Shown here: positions 1 through 10,650 of the stretch, piece by piece
Position numbering within the stretch: position 1 is the stretch's first letter
Layout of the letters: every line of letters starts with the position of its first letter
Assembly (NCBI GenBank): GCA_941918925.1
Contig: OW799235.1
Span: forward strand, 102,317,947 to 102,381,946
DNA: 64,000 nucleotides
Direction of reading: 5' to 3'
DNA from: Phyto melanocephala
Lineage: Eukaryota; Arthropoda; Insecta; Diptera; Rhinophoridae
Position numbers and translations under genes: made by a program
The notes under the pieces: model-generated
The model's database searches: none
Told to the model about the DNA's origin: nothing
What the model saw: the letters and a program-made list of their open reading frames with translations, nothing else

Positions 1-84
1 CAATTGTTATTGCATGACTACACGTTGTGAAGGGTATATAAGATTCGGCACGGCCGAATATAGCACTGTTACTTGTTTGTATAT
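1..84 (+). mobile_element. 3' tail of a Helentron-like (mini-me/DINE-type) repeat, cut by the window edge
   Basis: The sequence matches the right end of the fuller copy at 42271-43086 almost base for base. It carries the subterminal TGAAGGGTATA, then the hairpin ATTCGGC-ACG-GCCGAAT, then ATAGCACTGTTACTTG before a T-run. A subterminal inverted repeat followed by a hairpin near the 3' end is the known layout of Helentron-type non-autonomous elements; assignment to that class is inference. No coding capacity. Confidence 0.8.
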
Positions 85-1480
85 ATTTTTTAAATTTTTT
101 ATAGAAAATTTTATATAAATTTAATTTTTTTAATTATGAATTAAAAAATATATTTTTAAAAAGAATTTATATTTTTATAAAAAAAATTTAAAAATTTTTG
201 GTTTGATTAAAAATTTCAAATTTTTTAAAAAAAAAAATACTACCAAAAAAATTTATTGCTATGGTAAATTTACAAAACCCATTGTGCTTCTATAAAAGTT
301 TTTTGTAAATTCTTTTCTAAGTTCTCAATAACTTTTTTTTTTTGGAAAATATTTGACAAATATATTTTATATAGAAACTTTTTCATTGTAAAAGGAGATA
401 AAAAAAAATATTTTGGAAGAAAATTTGTAAAAATTTTATTTTAATAAAAATTTGTAAAAAATTTCAATTAGAACACATTTTTAATTTTTTTTTAATTTAT
501 ATAAAAATCTTCCAAAACTGTTTATTTCTATAGAAATTTTTGATAATATTTTTAGAGAAAATTTACCATAAATTTTTTATAGAACATCTTCTTTTATTGT
601 GATAAAAAAAAGTTATAGAAAATGCTCCAAAAATTATATATAAAACAAAATTTCGATAAATTTTCTTCAACAGAAAATGTTTTATTACCCAGCAAAAAAA
701 AAATTGGAAGTAGTGCAAAGCGAATTACATTTACAAGACTTCTAAATCAATTGTGTAAAAGAATTATTTCTAAATGACTTCTTAACTGCAAAATAATTTG
801 TCATAAATGATGTGCTTAAAAATGCAGCAAACAAACAAATTTAACACATGAAATATCCGATAATTGTCACCAAATATGCATGAGTTCCTTGCACTTATTA
901 GAATGGAGTGCAGTTCATGAAAATATTCATGTAAATACATGATCTACAATGACACGCTAATGTTAAAATCATAAGTGTTTTCACTTAATTTAATCACTTC
1001 GTCACCAGTTGAACCCCTGCAAAATCACTGTTTTGTCATAGATTTTTTTGCTGGGTAATATTCTTTTTATAGTAAATGCTAATACATTTTCGTTAAAATT
1101 CGTTAAATTTCCTTTTAGAAGAAATTTTAGATTACTTTTTATTATTATCGATAAATTATCGATAATTTTTTTTATAAAGTTGCATGTTTTTAAAGTTTTA
1201 ATAGACAGAAATTAAAAAACAACATATTTTCTTATGGAAAGTTATCGAAATTATATTTAGAGTTATCGATATATTTTTTTTATATAAAATGACAGCCATA
1301 AATTTTTTTTTGATGAAAAAATAGCATTGACAAACTTGCCTTGTATAGAAAATTTCAACAAACTTTCTTTGTATAGAAAGTTTTCGAAACATTTAAAAAA
1401 ATTTCAACATACTCTCTTTTTATAGAAACTTTTCAATAATTTTTTTTTATTTATAACATTTCTTTTTATAAAATAATTCA
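85..1480. repeat. Degenerate AT-rich repeat with TATAGAAA-type units
   Basis: Very AT-rich DNA in which a loose unit of roughly 30-40 bases recurs (TATAGAAA followed by TTT and a short spacer), clearest at 370-400, 525-600 and 1335-1440. No ORF of note. A MITE is inserted at 688-1055. It looks like an old decayed minisatellite; unit length and copy number were judged by eye. Confidence 0.5.
688..1055. mobile_element. MITE with CCCAGCAAAAAA terminal inverted repeats
   Basis: The left end CCCAGCAAAAAAAAA and right end TTTTTTTGCTGGG are inverted repeats; the flanks extend the symmetry (ATTA on the left, TAAT on the right). The element is 368 bp and non-coding. It sits inside the degenerate AT repeat. 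A second element with the same ends occupies 55971-57755. The superfamily cannot be fixed because the target duplication is ambiguous. Confidence 0.65.
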
Positions 1481-1986
1481 TTAATATATCCATTATGAAA
1501 AATTTTTGTTATTATTTAGGAAACAATTTCCCTAAACTTTCTTTCAAGAAAAATAAAGTATATTTAAAATTATTTAGTAAAATTCATGCTTTAATAAATT
1601 TAATTTAATTTTTTACAAAATCTCCACTTATTTTTGACCCGCATTTTAAACACCTTAAATTATTAAGCAAACTTTTTGTCGGTTGTTATTTTAAAAAAAA
1701 TGTATATCATGTCAAAGATTCAAATGATACCGAGTATTATTAATTATACAGCTAATTATGCAACAATTTAATACAAAAGTTCATATACAAACACACACTA
1801 CCATTTAAACGTTGTATTGTATTTATGCACCATGTAAATGTCTACTTACCCGTCTGATGTATTTAACAAATCCTTGTGTACTTTCGATATCATTTGCAAT
1901 TCGCACACAAATAAACAAATTGTCACATTCAATACATTTCACTAAATAAGGCAAAATAAAATTATAAAAAGAAATACTACTAAATA
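1481..1986. other. No feature seen
   Basis: AT-rich non-coding DNA with no ORF, inverted repeat or recognisable transposon piece. Confidence 0.5.
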
Positions 1987-2100
1987 CGTATGTATGTATG
2001 TATGTATGTATGTATGTATGTATGTATGTATGTATGTATGTATGTATGTATGTATGTATGTATGTATGTATGTATGTATGTATATATGTATGTTTGTATG
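1987..2100 (+). repeat. (GTAT)n tetranucleotide microsatellite
   Basis: More than twenty near-perfect GTAT units, with interruptions only towards the 3' end. The Met-Tyr-Val-Cys open frame across it is a by-product of the repeat, not a gene. Confidence 0.97.
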
Positions 2101-2823
2101 TATTTATTTATGCAAGTATGTTTTTCTATTCAAGCCAAATAAACAAAACCCCAGCCGGGCATGTCATGCATTGAATAAGTACCTGTAAGTAGGTGATATG
2201 GTTTTTATTTTTGTTATGCATCATGTGTGTATGTAAATTTCTATAAATGTGTCGACTTTGTATGTACATATGTATGTAATTAATACAAATTATATTTTAC
2301 AAGCACTCAAAGTTACAAGGCTACATATTATTATTTGTATTTAAATGTATTTGTAGCAATGGGGGTGTTCACAGTTTGTTTTAAAGTTGTATCACTTTAA
2401 CAATTTATCTAAACTATTTTTGAAACTATCTAACAAATAATTAATATGATTATATAAACAAAATGATACATACATATTTCTAATTTTATGATTCTGATGT
2501 CATTATTTTCACATAGCGATGTTATATCAAAGTTTCATATTCTTAAATCCACCCTCTAAACTTTTGTGTTTAAAACAATTATATTTATTATCGATAAGCC
2601 ACTTATGAAATTGATAGACCGATAAAGTTTAATAACAGGGTTTTGTTGTTCTTTTACAAGGGCATACGTAATTTGACCACCCGAAAAATTAGGAAACCAC
2701 TTGAAAAAAGATTTCAGATCTTTTGTCCGAAGATCAGCTCAAAACAAGTTTACAGTTTACAGTAAAAAGTATAAATTTTTTTTGGTTGTAGTATAATAGT
2801 ATTAAAGTGTTTTTCTTGTCATG
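2101..2823. other. No feature seen
   Basis: AT-rich intergenic-type sequence. The last 180 bases may be decayed 5' sequence of the Tc1 scrap that follows, but no protein similarity could be read there. Confidence 0.45.
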
Positions 2824-3134
2824 ATTTGGGTGCCGTGTATGTAAACATTCTCGAAGAGGTACCATATGCCTCTAATGAGATGTTAACAGCGTGGGTCTTC
2901 CACCAATACAATTACTCCTATCACACCAGTGAAACATCAAACAAATGGTTCATTAATAACTAAACCAATGTTATGCTGTGACCAGCACAGTCAATAGATT
3001 TAAACCCTATTGAAAATCTAAAGACAGACGTAAATAAGGCAGTGTCTGCAGTAAAATCAACAAGTACAAAAGGTCTTTGGAAAGTTCTTAATGAAATATG
3101 GAAGTCTTTTCCGTCGAAAGCTGTCAAAACCTAA
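2824..3134 (+). pseudogene. Tc1-like transposase, C-terminal fragment
   Basis: Conceptual translation gives GAVYVNILEEV, then AWVFQQ, a decayed DND-x-KH segment read as YNYSYHTSE, WFINN, and DLNPIENLKTDVNKAVSA. This is the order of the catalytic C-terminal half of Tc1-family (DD34E) transposases, which cut and paste DNA at TA. The third catalytic acidic residue (E of NPIEN) survives, while the second aspartate is lost and a stop follows WFINN. About 100 codons remain of a usual ~340. The better-preserved relative at 32960-33820 shares the same segments. No terminal repeats were found. A dead relic. Confidence 0.8.
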
Positions 3135-4474
3135 TAAGTTTTCAAGTAAAAGTCATGCAACAAAGTATTACAAATTAAATTTTATATTATTTAAGGCCAT
3201 GAGTGACTATCAGATTTAGTCGTTCTATATATCAAATATTGTATGTGTGTTTAGAAAGTGTGATAGTGTGGACAAAAAGTACACATGTATGACAGATTTG
3301 TTAACAGATATGTCCGATTTGATAATCTTTAGGAAATTTCATAAAAAAGTAGTTTCTGTGGGATCAGAGTTGCTTTTTGTAAGCAAGTATGACAGTGAAG
3401 CATCCAATCACACATTTTGTTGCGATTTTTTCATATAGGACAGAAACCTATCAGATTTTTATATGACATAATCGCACGACTTTGGAGGATAGTCAGTCAT
3501 TGCCTTAAGGAAACACAAAAGTGATGTGACAATTTTTTTTACGAATAACCGATTATTTTTAAAAAGAAATTTTATGAAGTAGTATTATTTTAATCGATTA
3601 ATCTTTCATTAACTGACATTTTTGAGCTCTTAAAATAAAAAAAAATTTTTGTTATTATAATAAACTACATACATTCGAGGGTTTCTTATTGAACTTTGGG
3701 TGAAATCAAAACAACATTTTCTAAAATGTAAATTGATTTACTAAAACTTTTAAGTTAATGCAATTATTTTGACCGCAGCTGTTTATAACTTTATAATTTA
3801 TGTTAAAAATATATTTTATAAATACGATAAGCAAAACAGACACTATAAGATATAATTTATTTCATTCTTATTTAAAACAAAGTCAAAATGATTGATGAAC
3901 AGAAAAAGGTACAATGTTTTCTTTAAAGTAGTTTATAGTGGAGTCTACTTAGAGAAGCAAACAATTTGATTGCATGAGAACATGTGAACGTCTCAAATTT
4001 GAGACATAAAAATACCGGCATAAAATTATTTTTTTTTCTGTTGAATATACATAACTATTTTCAAAATACATGGCTCATCCATCAACAAAATCGCCAAATT
4101 TTTTCTAAGTTGCTAAAGAGTCGCCATGTCACCAAATAAAAAATTAGGATACCAAATTGCCAAACTCCATATGTAAAAAAAGAGAGCCAAAAAATGCACT
4201 CCCTAATGCTATCACTTTATGTAATTACACCATGGTTTGAAATAGTTTGTAACAAAACATTCAAAACATTCTTCTAAAATTATTGGTTTGTACAAACGTG
4301 CAGAGCACTTATATCACAAGGGGCAGCATCCATGTTTCACATCCATAGAGAAAAGTGAATCGAACCTTAGATTTGAATAATTTTATTTTGACACTTTGAA
4401 AACTTGTCAAGTTAACTATAGACTTGCTTCACCCTTTTTATTCAATTGACAATATCTACACTTAAACGCTGGGG
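3135..4474. other. No feature seen
   Basis: Non-coding AT-rich sequence. The only longer open frame (3247-3438) shows no recognisable motif and no intron or promoter context. Confidence 0.45.
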
Positions 4475-5043
4475 CACAATGAATCCGTCGTCCGTCAAAC
4501 TTCAATTTTTTCAACTGACATCAACGTTTTGACGGAGAGGGGTTGGCACAATCAGTACTTTGTGTTGACGGATCATAAGTCAGGTTAAATTGTTGACTGC
4601 TGCGAGAAATCAAAAACAAACAGCGGCGGCTTAAGGCCGACAATATTTATATAATTTTTTTTTTACTTATCTTCACAATAACAAAAAATTAATAAAACAA
4701 AATAATATTTTTTTAAGAAAATGTCAATTTTGCTTCAAATTCATACAATCTATATATAAAAAAAGAGTTTTGAACCAAAAACAACTGTATGCTTCTGTGG
4801 CAGCTCATGCATCACAAAAAAGTACGGCGGCTACTGTAAAGCCGGTTGACTTCGCTTTTTGCCCACAACCATATGGTAGTTGTCAAACTACTCGACGTAC
4901 GCCAAAAGTTAAAAGTTGTTGAACTTTTGTACTTTGCGTTGACGGAGACGTACTGAATGTGACAACACTCATAAGAAAACATGTATTTTAACTTAGTTGT
5001 CAGTTGAAAAAGTTGAAGTTTGACGGACGACGGATTCATTGTG
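4475..5043. mobile_element. 569-bp MITE with 45-bp terminal inverted repeats
   Basis: Bases 4475-4519 (starting CACAATGAATCCGTCGTCCG) recur inverted at 4999-5043 with only about one mismatch. The interior carries further TTGACGGA copies in both orientations (for example near 4530, 4565 and 4938). Non-coding; open frames here are antisense shadows of the repeat. No confident target duplication, so the superfamily is open. Confidence 0.85.
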
Positions 5044-5461
5044 TAATAATATTTATTAACGTCCTTAAAAATTTCATTACCATTTTGCCTACTTTGCGAA
5101 AGTTTTTGTAACTTGAAAAAAATTAATCAAAAAAAATTTTAATAATTACTCTTAAATAAATGTTGTCCGTTTATCTAATACCACTTACCAATTTCATTCG
5201 AAATATACATTATATATGCAATTGTATTCCAATTTATTTTTATTGATCGCATTAAACGCATTTATTGACTACATGTTCCTCTTATGTTTTTTCTGGACGG
5301 TTCAAGTGTCCTCAAAACTTGTTTAAATGATGGCTACAGTTGATGATAGTAAAAACGTCCGTAGAAAATAAAAGAAGTTTTAATATATATTTTTTACGAA
5401 TTGAGTTTAAAACTAATCACAAGAAAATTGTGTCAGCAAAAATCACAAGATTTCTAGCTTA
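5044..5461. other. No feature seen
   Basis: AT-rich spacer between two MITEs. Confidence 0.5.
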
Positions 5462-5900
5462 TACTACATTTACACCTAAGCGAAATCTAGTAGATTTGAT
5501 TTAAAATCTTCATTAAAATCTAAATCGTTTATACCACTGTTTTTTGACATTTTGCAAGATTCCGTTTTCAAAACAATATACTTATTTATAAGGTGGTCTG
5601 AGAGGCTCTCTATGCTCTACTTCTCCAAAATTCAAACTCCATATAAAAAAAATGTAAACAATAAAGTACTTGTGCAATTGCAACCACCTTATATATTATG
5701 ATTGAATTTTTCTGTGTGCAGCGTAGTATATTTTAGTACAATTTAATAAAAACCACAGTTGCATCACGAAGTAGTACTAGATTTTAAGTAGATTTTGCCA
5801 AAATCTAGTGGCGAAGTAGATTTCATTTTGCATGGGAAATCTGGTAGATTTCGCTCAAAATCCCTTAAGTACTAGATTTTGTGTAGGTATAAATGTAGTA
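5462..5900. mobile_element. 439-bp MITE with TTA target duplication (Harbinger-type size)
   Basis: The left end TACTACATTTACACCTA matches the inverted right end TACTACATTTATACCTA, and AAATCTAGTA follows on both sides. Bases 5459-5461 (TTA) are repeated right after the element. The interior repeats AAATCTRGTAGATTT in both orientations, so most of the element is symmetrical. A 3-bp TTA duplication fits PIF/Harbinger-derived MITEs; that superfamily call is inference. Confidence 0.7.
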
Positions 5901-6465
5901 TTATAGCTAACACGTCTTTTGCCTCGATATCCTAGTTTCAAAACCGCTATATTTTTCGAAGAAATAACTAAATTACCATCACCGCTTGTAGTTGCTTACC
6001 TTTTAAACTTTAAACTTTAAATGAGTTTATAAATTAATTTAACCATATGAACTGCCTAAATGTTCTTTTGTTTGTATTTATTATTTAATAATTATAATGC
6101 ATAACAAACAACTAGCCGATAAATATCAGGATATCAAATTGTTTACAGGCAACAATTAATTCATTTTCAGTCACCATTAATTAAATTATTTACGTAAACA
6201 ATGTAATAATTATATTGCTTAAACACATACGTACACATGCAGACACAACTGTGACTCTTTAAGTATTAAGATTTCATATAAAATACTGTTAAGCCCTTAA
6301 ATACTTACTTACCTTCCTCACATGGTCTTCTGTTAAACATTCGCACCTATTTATGATGTCATTAATATGATTATGAAAACCGTAAATTAATACGTTTTAT
6401 TTAACAGACAAAACAACTATCGATTTCTTTCATAAGAACACGTATACAATGTAGACAAAGGGTGT
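5901..6465. other. No feature seen
   Basis: AT-rich sequence without supported features. Confidence 0.45.
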
Positions 6466-7400
6466 CTCACTAAGAATGCACTTTTTACGTTTAGTGTAAT
6501 TTTTGTTTTGTACAAGTGGCGACTCTGAAATTTGGCAGTTGATACAAGGACAGTTTTAGAAAAGAACCATGCGTTATAATTATTCATAAGAAAAATTTGA
6601 AAAGCAATGTTGTGACCGGTAAATTAATTGCACGTAATGTGTCACCCATTCGAAATGTGATAAACATTAATTCGGTTTTGGTCTTAATAACTTCAAATTT
6701 CACGAAGCTCTGTTGAACAAATTTTGACTGAAGACATTCATGCGTACAAAATTTACTTTACTTTAGTAAGAAGCCCAAACCAGCAGACTATATAAAGCGT
6801 TTAATGGGTAAAAGAGCAAAGTGATGACAATTCTAATTCCTTAAAAAACAGTCGTCATCTTCCATGGGGAGGATTTCCATCTAAATGGCTTCGAGAATAC
6901 ACAAAATTATTGAATTTGGGGCTCAAAAAATCCTCATGCAATCCATAAGAACCAAATGCACCCTCAACGTGCAACTTTCTGGTACAGAGTTTTGTTTGGC
7001 AGTAATCAAAGCTTATTTCTTTGAAGATGAGGCAGAAACTGCAGTATCTGTGAACGATATCATTATAGAAACATGATAAACGAGTTTTTGTGCATCTACT
7101 AGAGGGCATAGATCTGTGTGACAAGTGGTTTCAGCAAAACGACTCCACCTGCCACACTGCGGATGAAACGATCCATTAATTGCTGCAACGATGTCCAAAA
7201 AAAATTATCTTACAAAATTTTGGTCTCAACTGCCTACTAAGATGCGATTTAACGCTTTACGATATTTTTCTTTGAAGTTTTGTAAAATTTCGGATTTATT
7301 CGAAAAAACCGAAAAACATTCCTTAGCTTTAGTTCGAGAGGCAACGCGTTCTAGGTCAGATACCGCCACATAATATTATGAAAAATTGTATAAAAATATT
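6466..7400 (+). pseudogene. Mariner-type (D41D, rosa-like) transposase pseudogene
   Basis: Pieces of a mariner-superfamily transposase can be read in shifting frames: a DFHLNGF-type segment at ~6867, HPQRATFW at ~6958, RYRNMINEFL-like text at ~7050, WFQQNDSTCHTADET at ~7125 (second catalytic block, normally QQDGATCHTA), and CDLTLYDIFL at ~7243 (third catalytic D, normally DLTPLDYFLW). The start GGGTGTCTCACTAAGA near 6466 resembles a mariner terminal repeat; no matching right end was found. Several frameshifts and stops show that it is long dead. It resembles the better copy at 38113-39380. Confidence 0.75.
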
Positions 7401-7564
7401 AATGGCCTGTCGTCAGAAGCGTGGAGGCTATTTGACGAATGCTTAAATCCGCACTTAATAGGCTTGCGGGCAATTTGACCAATGCTTAATTTTACGCTTA
7501 ATAGGAATATGTCTTCTTTATAATAAAAAAAAATATGACAACTATCAAGAAAATACGTGTTTTT
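7401..7564. other. Spacer with a short duplicated phrase
   Basis: Two imperfect copies of a ~40-base phrase (TTTGACGAATGCTTAA / TTTGACCAATGCTTAA) lie around 7430-7510. Origin unknown. Confidence 0.5.
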
Positions 7565-7683
7565 ATTTGAAAATGAAAAAGTGAATTCATTTATTTATTT
7601 ATATATTTATTTATTTATTTAAGTAAGTCTATGGTATAAATCCTTACAAACTATTAAAATAAAGTGACAGAAATATATTACAA

Positions 7684-9912
7684 TTACGAATTTAAAAACA
7701 CTATGATATTTCTCTTAATAATATTAACACTAACAGAAAAGTCAATCAAATGATAAAGATTATTAAAATCGCAACAAATCATTCTTAAAGGATTATCATT
7801 AGCATAATTTCGACGAAAAAATTGCACGTGCAATGGGTTGAAATTTCTAGTTGGACGAGATGGAATATTGAAGGATAAGTTGCTTAGCAGAAAACTAGAG
7901 CATACATCACCGTTAATCCATTTGATAACAAACGTTACATTCAGCATTGTTCTACGGCTCTGTAGAGTAGGAAGTTTAATTAGTGCAAGTCTTGATTTGT
8001 AAGATGGTAAATTTGAAACACTATTTCGAAAAAGGTGACGTAAGCAAAACAACAGAAATTGTTTCTGTACAGACTCAATTTTATCAGAGTACAGATTATA
8101 TTGAGGATTCCAGATAATTGAACCGAATTCTAATATTGGCCTTACTTAGGGTTGCCATTTCTATTTTAAGAAAAGGAGGACGCCAGCATAAAAAATGTAG
8201 GACATTTGCCCAAAAAAAGAGGACACATTTAAAAAAATTTTAATTTGATAAAAATACAAAAACAAAATTTGTTTTCACCAAAAAACCTTATTTACAAAAA
8301 TACAAACTGAACATATCATTCTGATTTAATGGTTGAAAATAAAAACAAAAAAAACAACAAAAATTCATTGCATTCATTATCGGGAATGTACACTTTTAAA
8401 AATTTTACATATATTTTTCAACACTTCCATTTTGAGCCAATATATTACCATCGCATCTCTTCAAATATTTGTAAAACTCTAGGCAATCCATATCAAAATT
8501 ATATACCCTTACTTTATTTTTTGTTCAAGACTTTCTTCTAAGTATATCTGAAAAACAAACTTTATGAAAAACACACAGCTGAAAAGCAGACACCTTTGTC
8601 GAACTTTTTTAAAATAAAAGACAAGTTAAAATAGGCCACTTCGATAAATAGCGACAATTAAGGATAATAAAACTAATTTTGTACAACGAGAAGTTTTAAA
8701 ATTTTACTTTTTCAAAACTAATTGTACGAGCACCTAAATCTTTTTTTTATACATTTTGTGACCTGTGATTTAAAGTTTAAATGTAAGAAAAAAAACTTCA
8801 GAGAAGGTGCAAAAAGCCGGACGACCCCGGACATTTGCTAAAAAAGAAGTAGGACTGCCCCGGATGCCCTAAAAAAGAGGACGGTGTCCGGGGAAAAGAG
8901 GACGGATGGCAACCCTAGCCTTACTAAAAATGAATAGAGCTGTTTAGTGATGTAAGGGTCTGAAAATTCCTTGGCCCAGCGTTTTATGAAAGCAAGAACC
9001 TCACGAGCTTTATTAGATATTAGGGTAATATGCTGATTAAAGTTAAGTTTAACATCAAATAGTATACCCAAATCACCTATTGAATCAACCAGTTCCAGTT
9101 TGTAACCATCCAAGAAAAATGAGCTTTTTTCGTTTGTTTTACGGGAAAAGTGCATGTGTTTACATTTATTCAAATTCAAATCCATTAAGTTAGTATTACA
9201 CCATACAAAGAAACTATCTAAGTCTTGTTGCAGCAGATTATAATTACCACAGTTATTACCGATATGAAAAATTTTTACGTCATCTGCGTACATAAGAACA
9301 TTAGAAATGTGGAAGATCATTTATAAACAGGGTAAATAAAATTGGACCAAGATGGCTGCCTTGTGGAACTCCAGATTTTACTGTTATATGTTTAGATAGA
9401 GTATTATTGAAGCAAACACGTTGGTTTCTGTCCGTTAGATATGAATTAATCCAAGCCAAACTATTATTGGTAAATCCCAACAAATTAAGCTTTTTGATTA
9501 ACAGAATATGGTTGACTTTATCAAAAGCTTTACTAAAGTCCGTGTAGATGACGTCAGTACACTGACCATTAGAAAATCCTCGATTAATTAAGTATGTCAA
9601 ATGTAGAAGATTTGCTGTTATTGAGCAACCTTGTTGAGAAGATGCCATTATTGATGAAACTTGATGACACAGAGATTCGGTAATGCATTTTTCGAAAAGT
9701 TTAGGAATCATAGTATCATAGTAGTTTACAACTCGCGATTTATTTCCAGATTTAAATAAAGGAATAATGTATGACTTTTTCCAAGCTTTAGGGAAATAGC
9801 CATATTTTAGTGATATATTAAACATAATTGTTAATGGAGTCGCAAAAGCATGAGCACAATTTGAAAGTAGACTAAAATACCCTTTACAAGAAAAGGCTGA
9901 ATTATTGTTCTA
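7684..9912 (-). pseudogene. LINE ORF2 reverse transcriptase, broken
   Basis: Reading leftwards from 9912: fingers with PKAWKKSYIIPLFKSG, then VIYTDFSKAFDKVNH (first catalytic aspartate region), VPQGSHLGPILFTLFINDL, and YADDVKIFH (catalytic YADD), then a thumb and C-terminal region ending at a stop near 7684. It would copy element RNA into DNA at the chromosomal nick. A one-base shift between FINDLPHF and the SNVLMYADD block (about 9301-9320) breaks the frame. A 771-bp insertion at 8147-8917 also breaks it; removing that insertion with one target copy restores the frame through SFLVRPILEFG. No endonuclease domain remains. Confidence 0.88.
8147..8917. mobile_element. 771-bp non-autonomous hAT element with 8-bp TSD GCCTTACT
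   Basis: The ends TAGGGTTGCCA and TGGCAACCCTA are inverted repeats, and GCCTTACT stands directly before (8139-8146) and after (8918-8925). An 8-bp duplication with TAGGG-type ends is diagnostic of the hAT superfamily. Subterminal GAGGAC and GTCCGG motifs recur at the right end (8820-8900) and more weakly at the left (8175-8225). No transposase frame is present, so it needs a helper. It inserted into the LINE ORF after the LINE had landed. Confidence 0.93.
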
Positions 9913-10260
9913 GAAAAAAATTTGCCTGCACCTAACTTCAAATACGTACGTATATAAGAAACTTCCTTAAGTTATATTAAGCAAAAGAAGAAATGATAAG
10001 AATTGCTACGCAGCTATTTAACTACACCACAACTATTATTTTTAAAAAACGACCTTCAAACAATAACTATTTGGTTATATTTTTAAACAAATATAAACAC
10101 TCTAGCTTGCTTATTTCTCAATCTTAACATATGAAAGGACTTTATTTAAAGTACAAGCAATCTCACTATAGTAGCCCTTATTATCTCAAGCGTTTCTTCC
10201 TTTGAAGGAACTTTTACATAAAAACTCTTTAAACAATCAAATCCTTAAATACAAATAATT
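9913..10260. other. No feature seen
   Basis: AT-rich sequence beside the truncated LINE; no repeats or ORFs supported. Confidence 0.5.
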
Positions 10261-10650
10261 GCACTTTGCTATTTTTAATACAACAATTTAGGTGAAAAAT
10301 AAATAACAAAAAGAAACGAAAAAAAGCGGAAAAAAACGTGTTAAAGTACTAAAAAACCACAAACAACTTGTCTATGAAAGTGCCCATACAAACAAATAAC
10401 AACAGCAATAAGTGGAAAAAATAACAATAAACAGCAGAATAACCTGGAAAAAAACTGTTGGAAAAAAACTGTTGGAAAAAAACAACATAATGAACGAGTG
10501 AATTGTATAAGAGTGGAACAGAAGCAAAAGTGCTCATTAGTAGCATACCCCGAGAGACAAGCAAATTGCTGGAAAAACGTTAGAAAATTGCAGAGGTTGC
10601 TAATAAGCAGCAAAACAGCCAAAACCAACAAACCACCTATTAAATACCAC
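10261..10650 (+). other. T-poor, AAC/AAAAC-rich tract, possible untranslated exon
   Basis: This tract is strongly strand-asymmetric: long runs of A, AAC and GGAAAAAAACTGTTGG units (three near 10440-10480) with little T, unlike the T-rich surroundings. Such composition is usual for long 5' UTR exons of fly genes. No start-led ORF is convincing; the open frames on the opposite strand follow from the asymmetry. No cap site or splice site can be fixed, so this is a suggestion only. Confidence 0.25.

Larger units (their letters stand above)
7565..9912 (-). mobile_element. 5'-truncated jockey-type LINE (non-LTR retrotransposon)
   Basis: A minus-strand element with the reverse transcriptase and C-terminal part of ORF2, then a ~120-base 3' UTR ending in an A-rich AAATA repeat (plus-strand TTTATTTATTTA at 7585-7620). 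It begins abruptly inside the RT fingers near 9912, as expected for 5' truncation during target-primed reverse transcription. A hAT-type element at 8147-8917 interrupts it. Assignment to the jockey group rests on domain order and sequence style, not on a tree. Confidence 0.85.

Noticed and set aside
1994..2188. Open frame encoding a Met-Tyr-Val-Cys repeat
   Set aside because: Product of the GTAT microsatellite read in one frame.
6855..7198. Overlapping short ORFs on both strands near 7 kb
   Set aside because: They are frames of a broken mariner transposase; the true reading jumps between frames.
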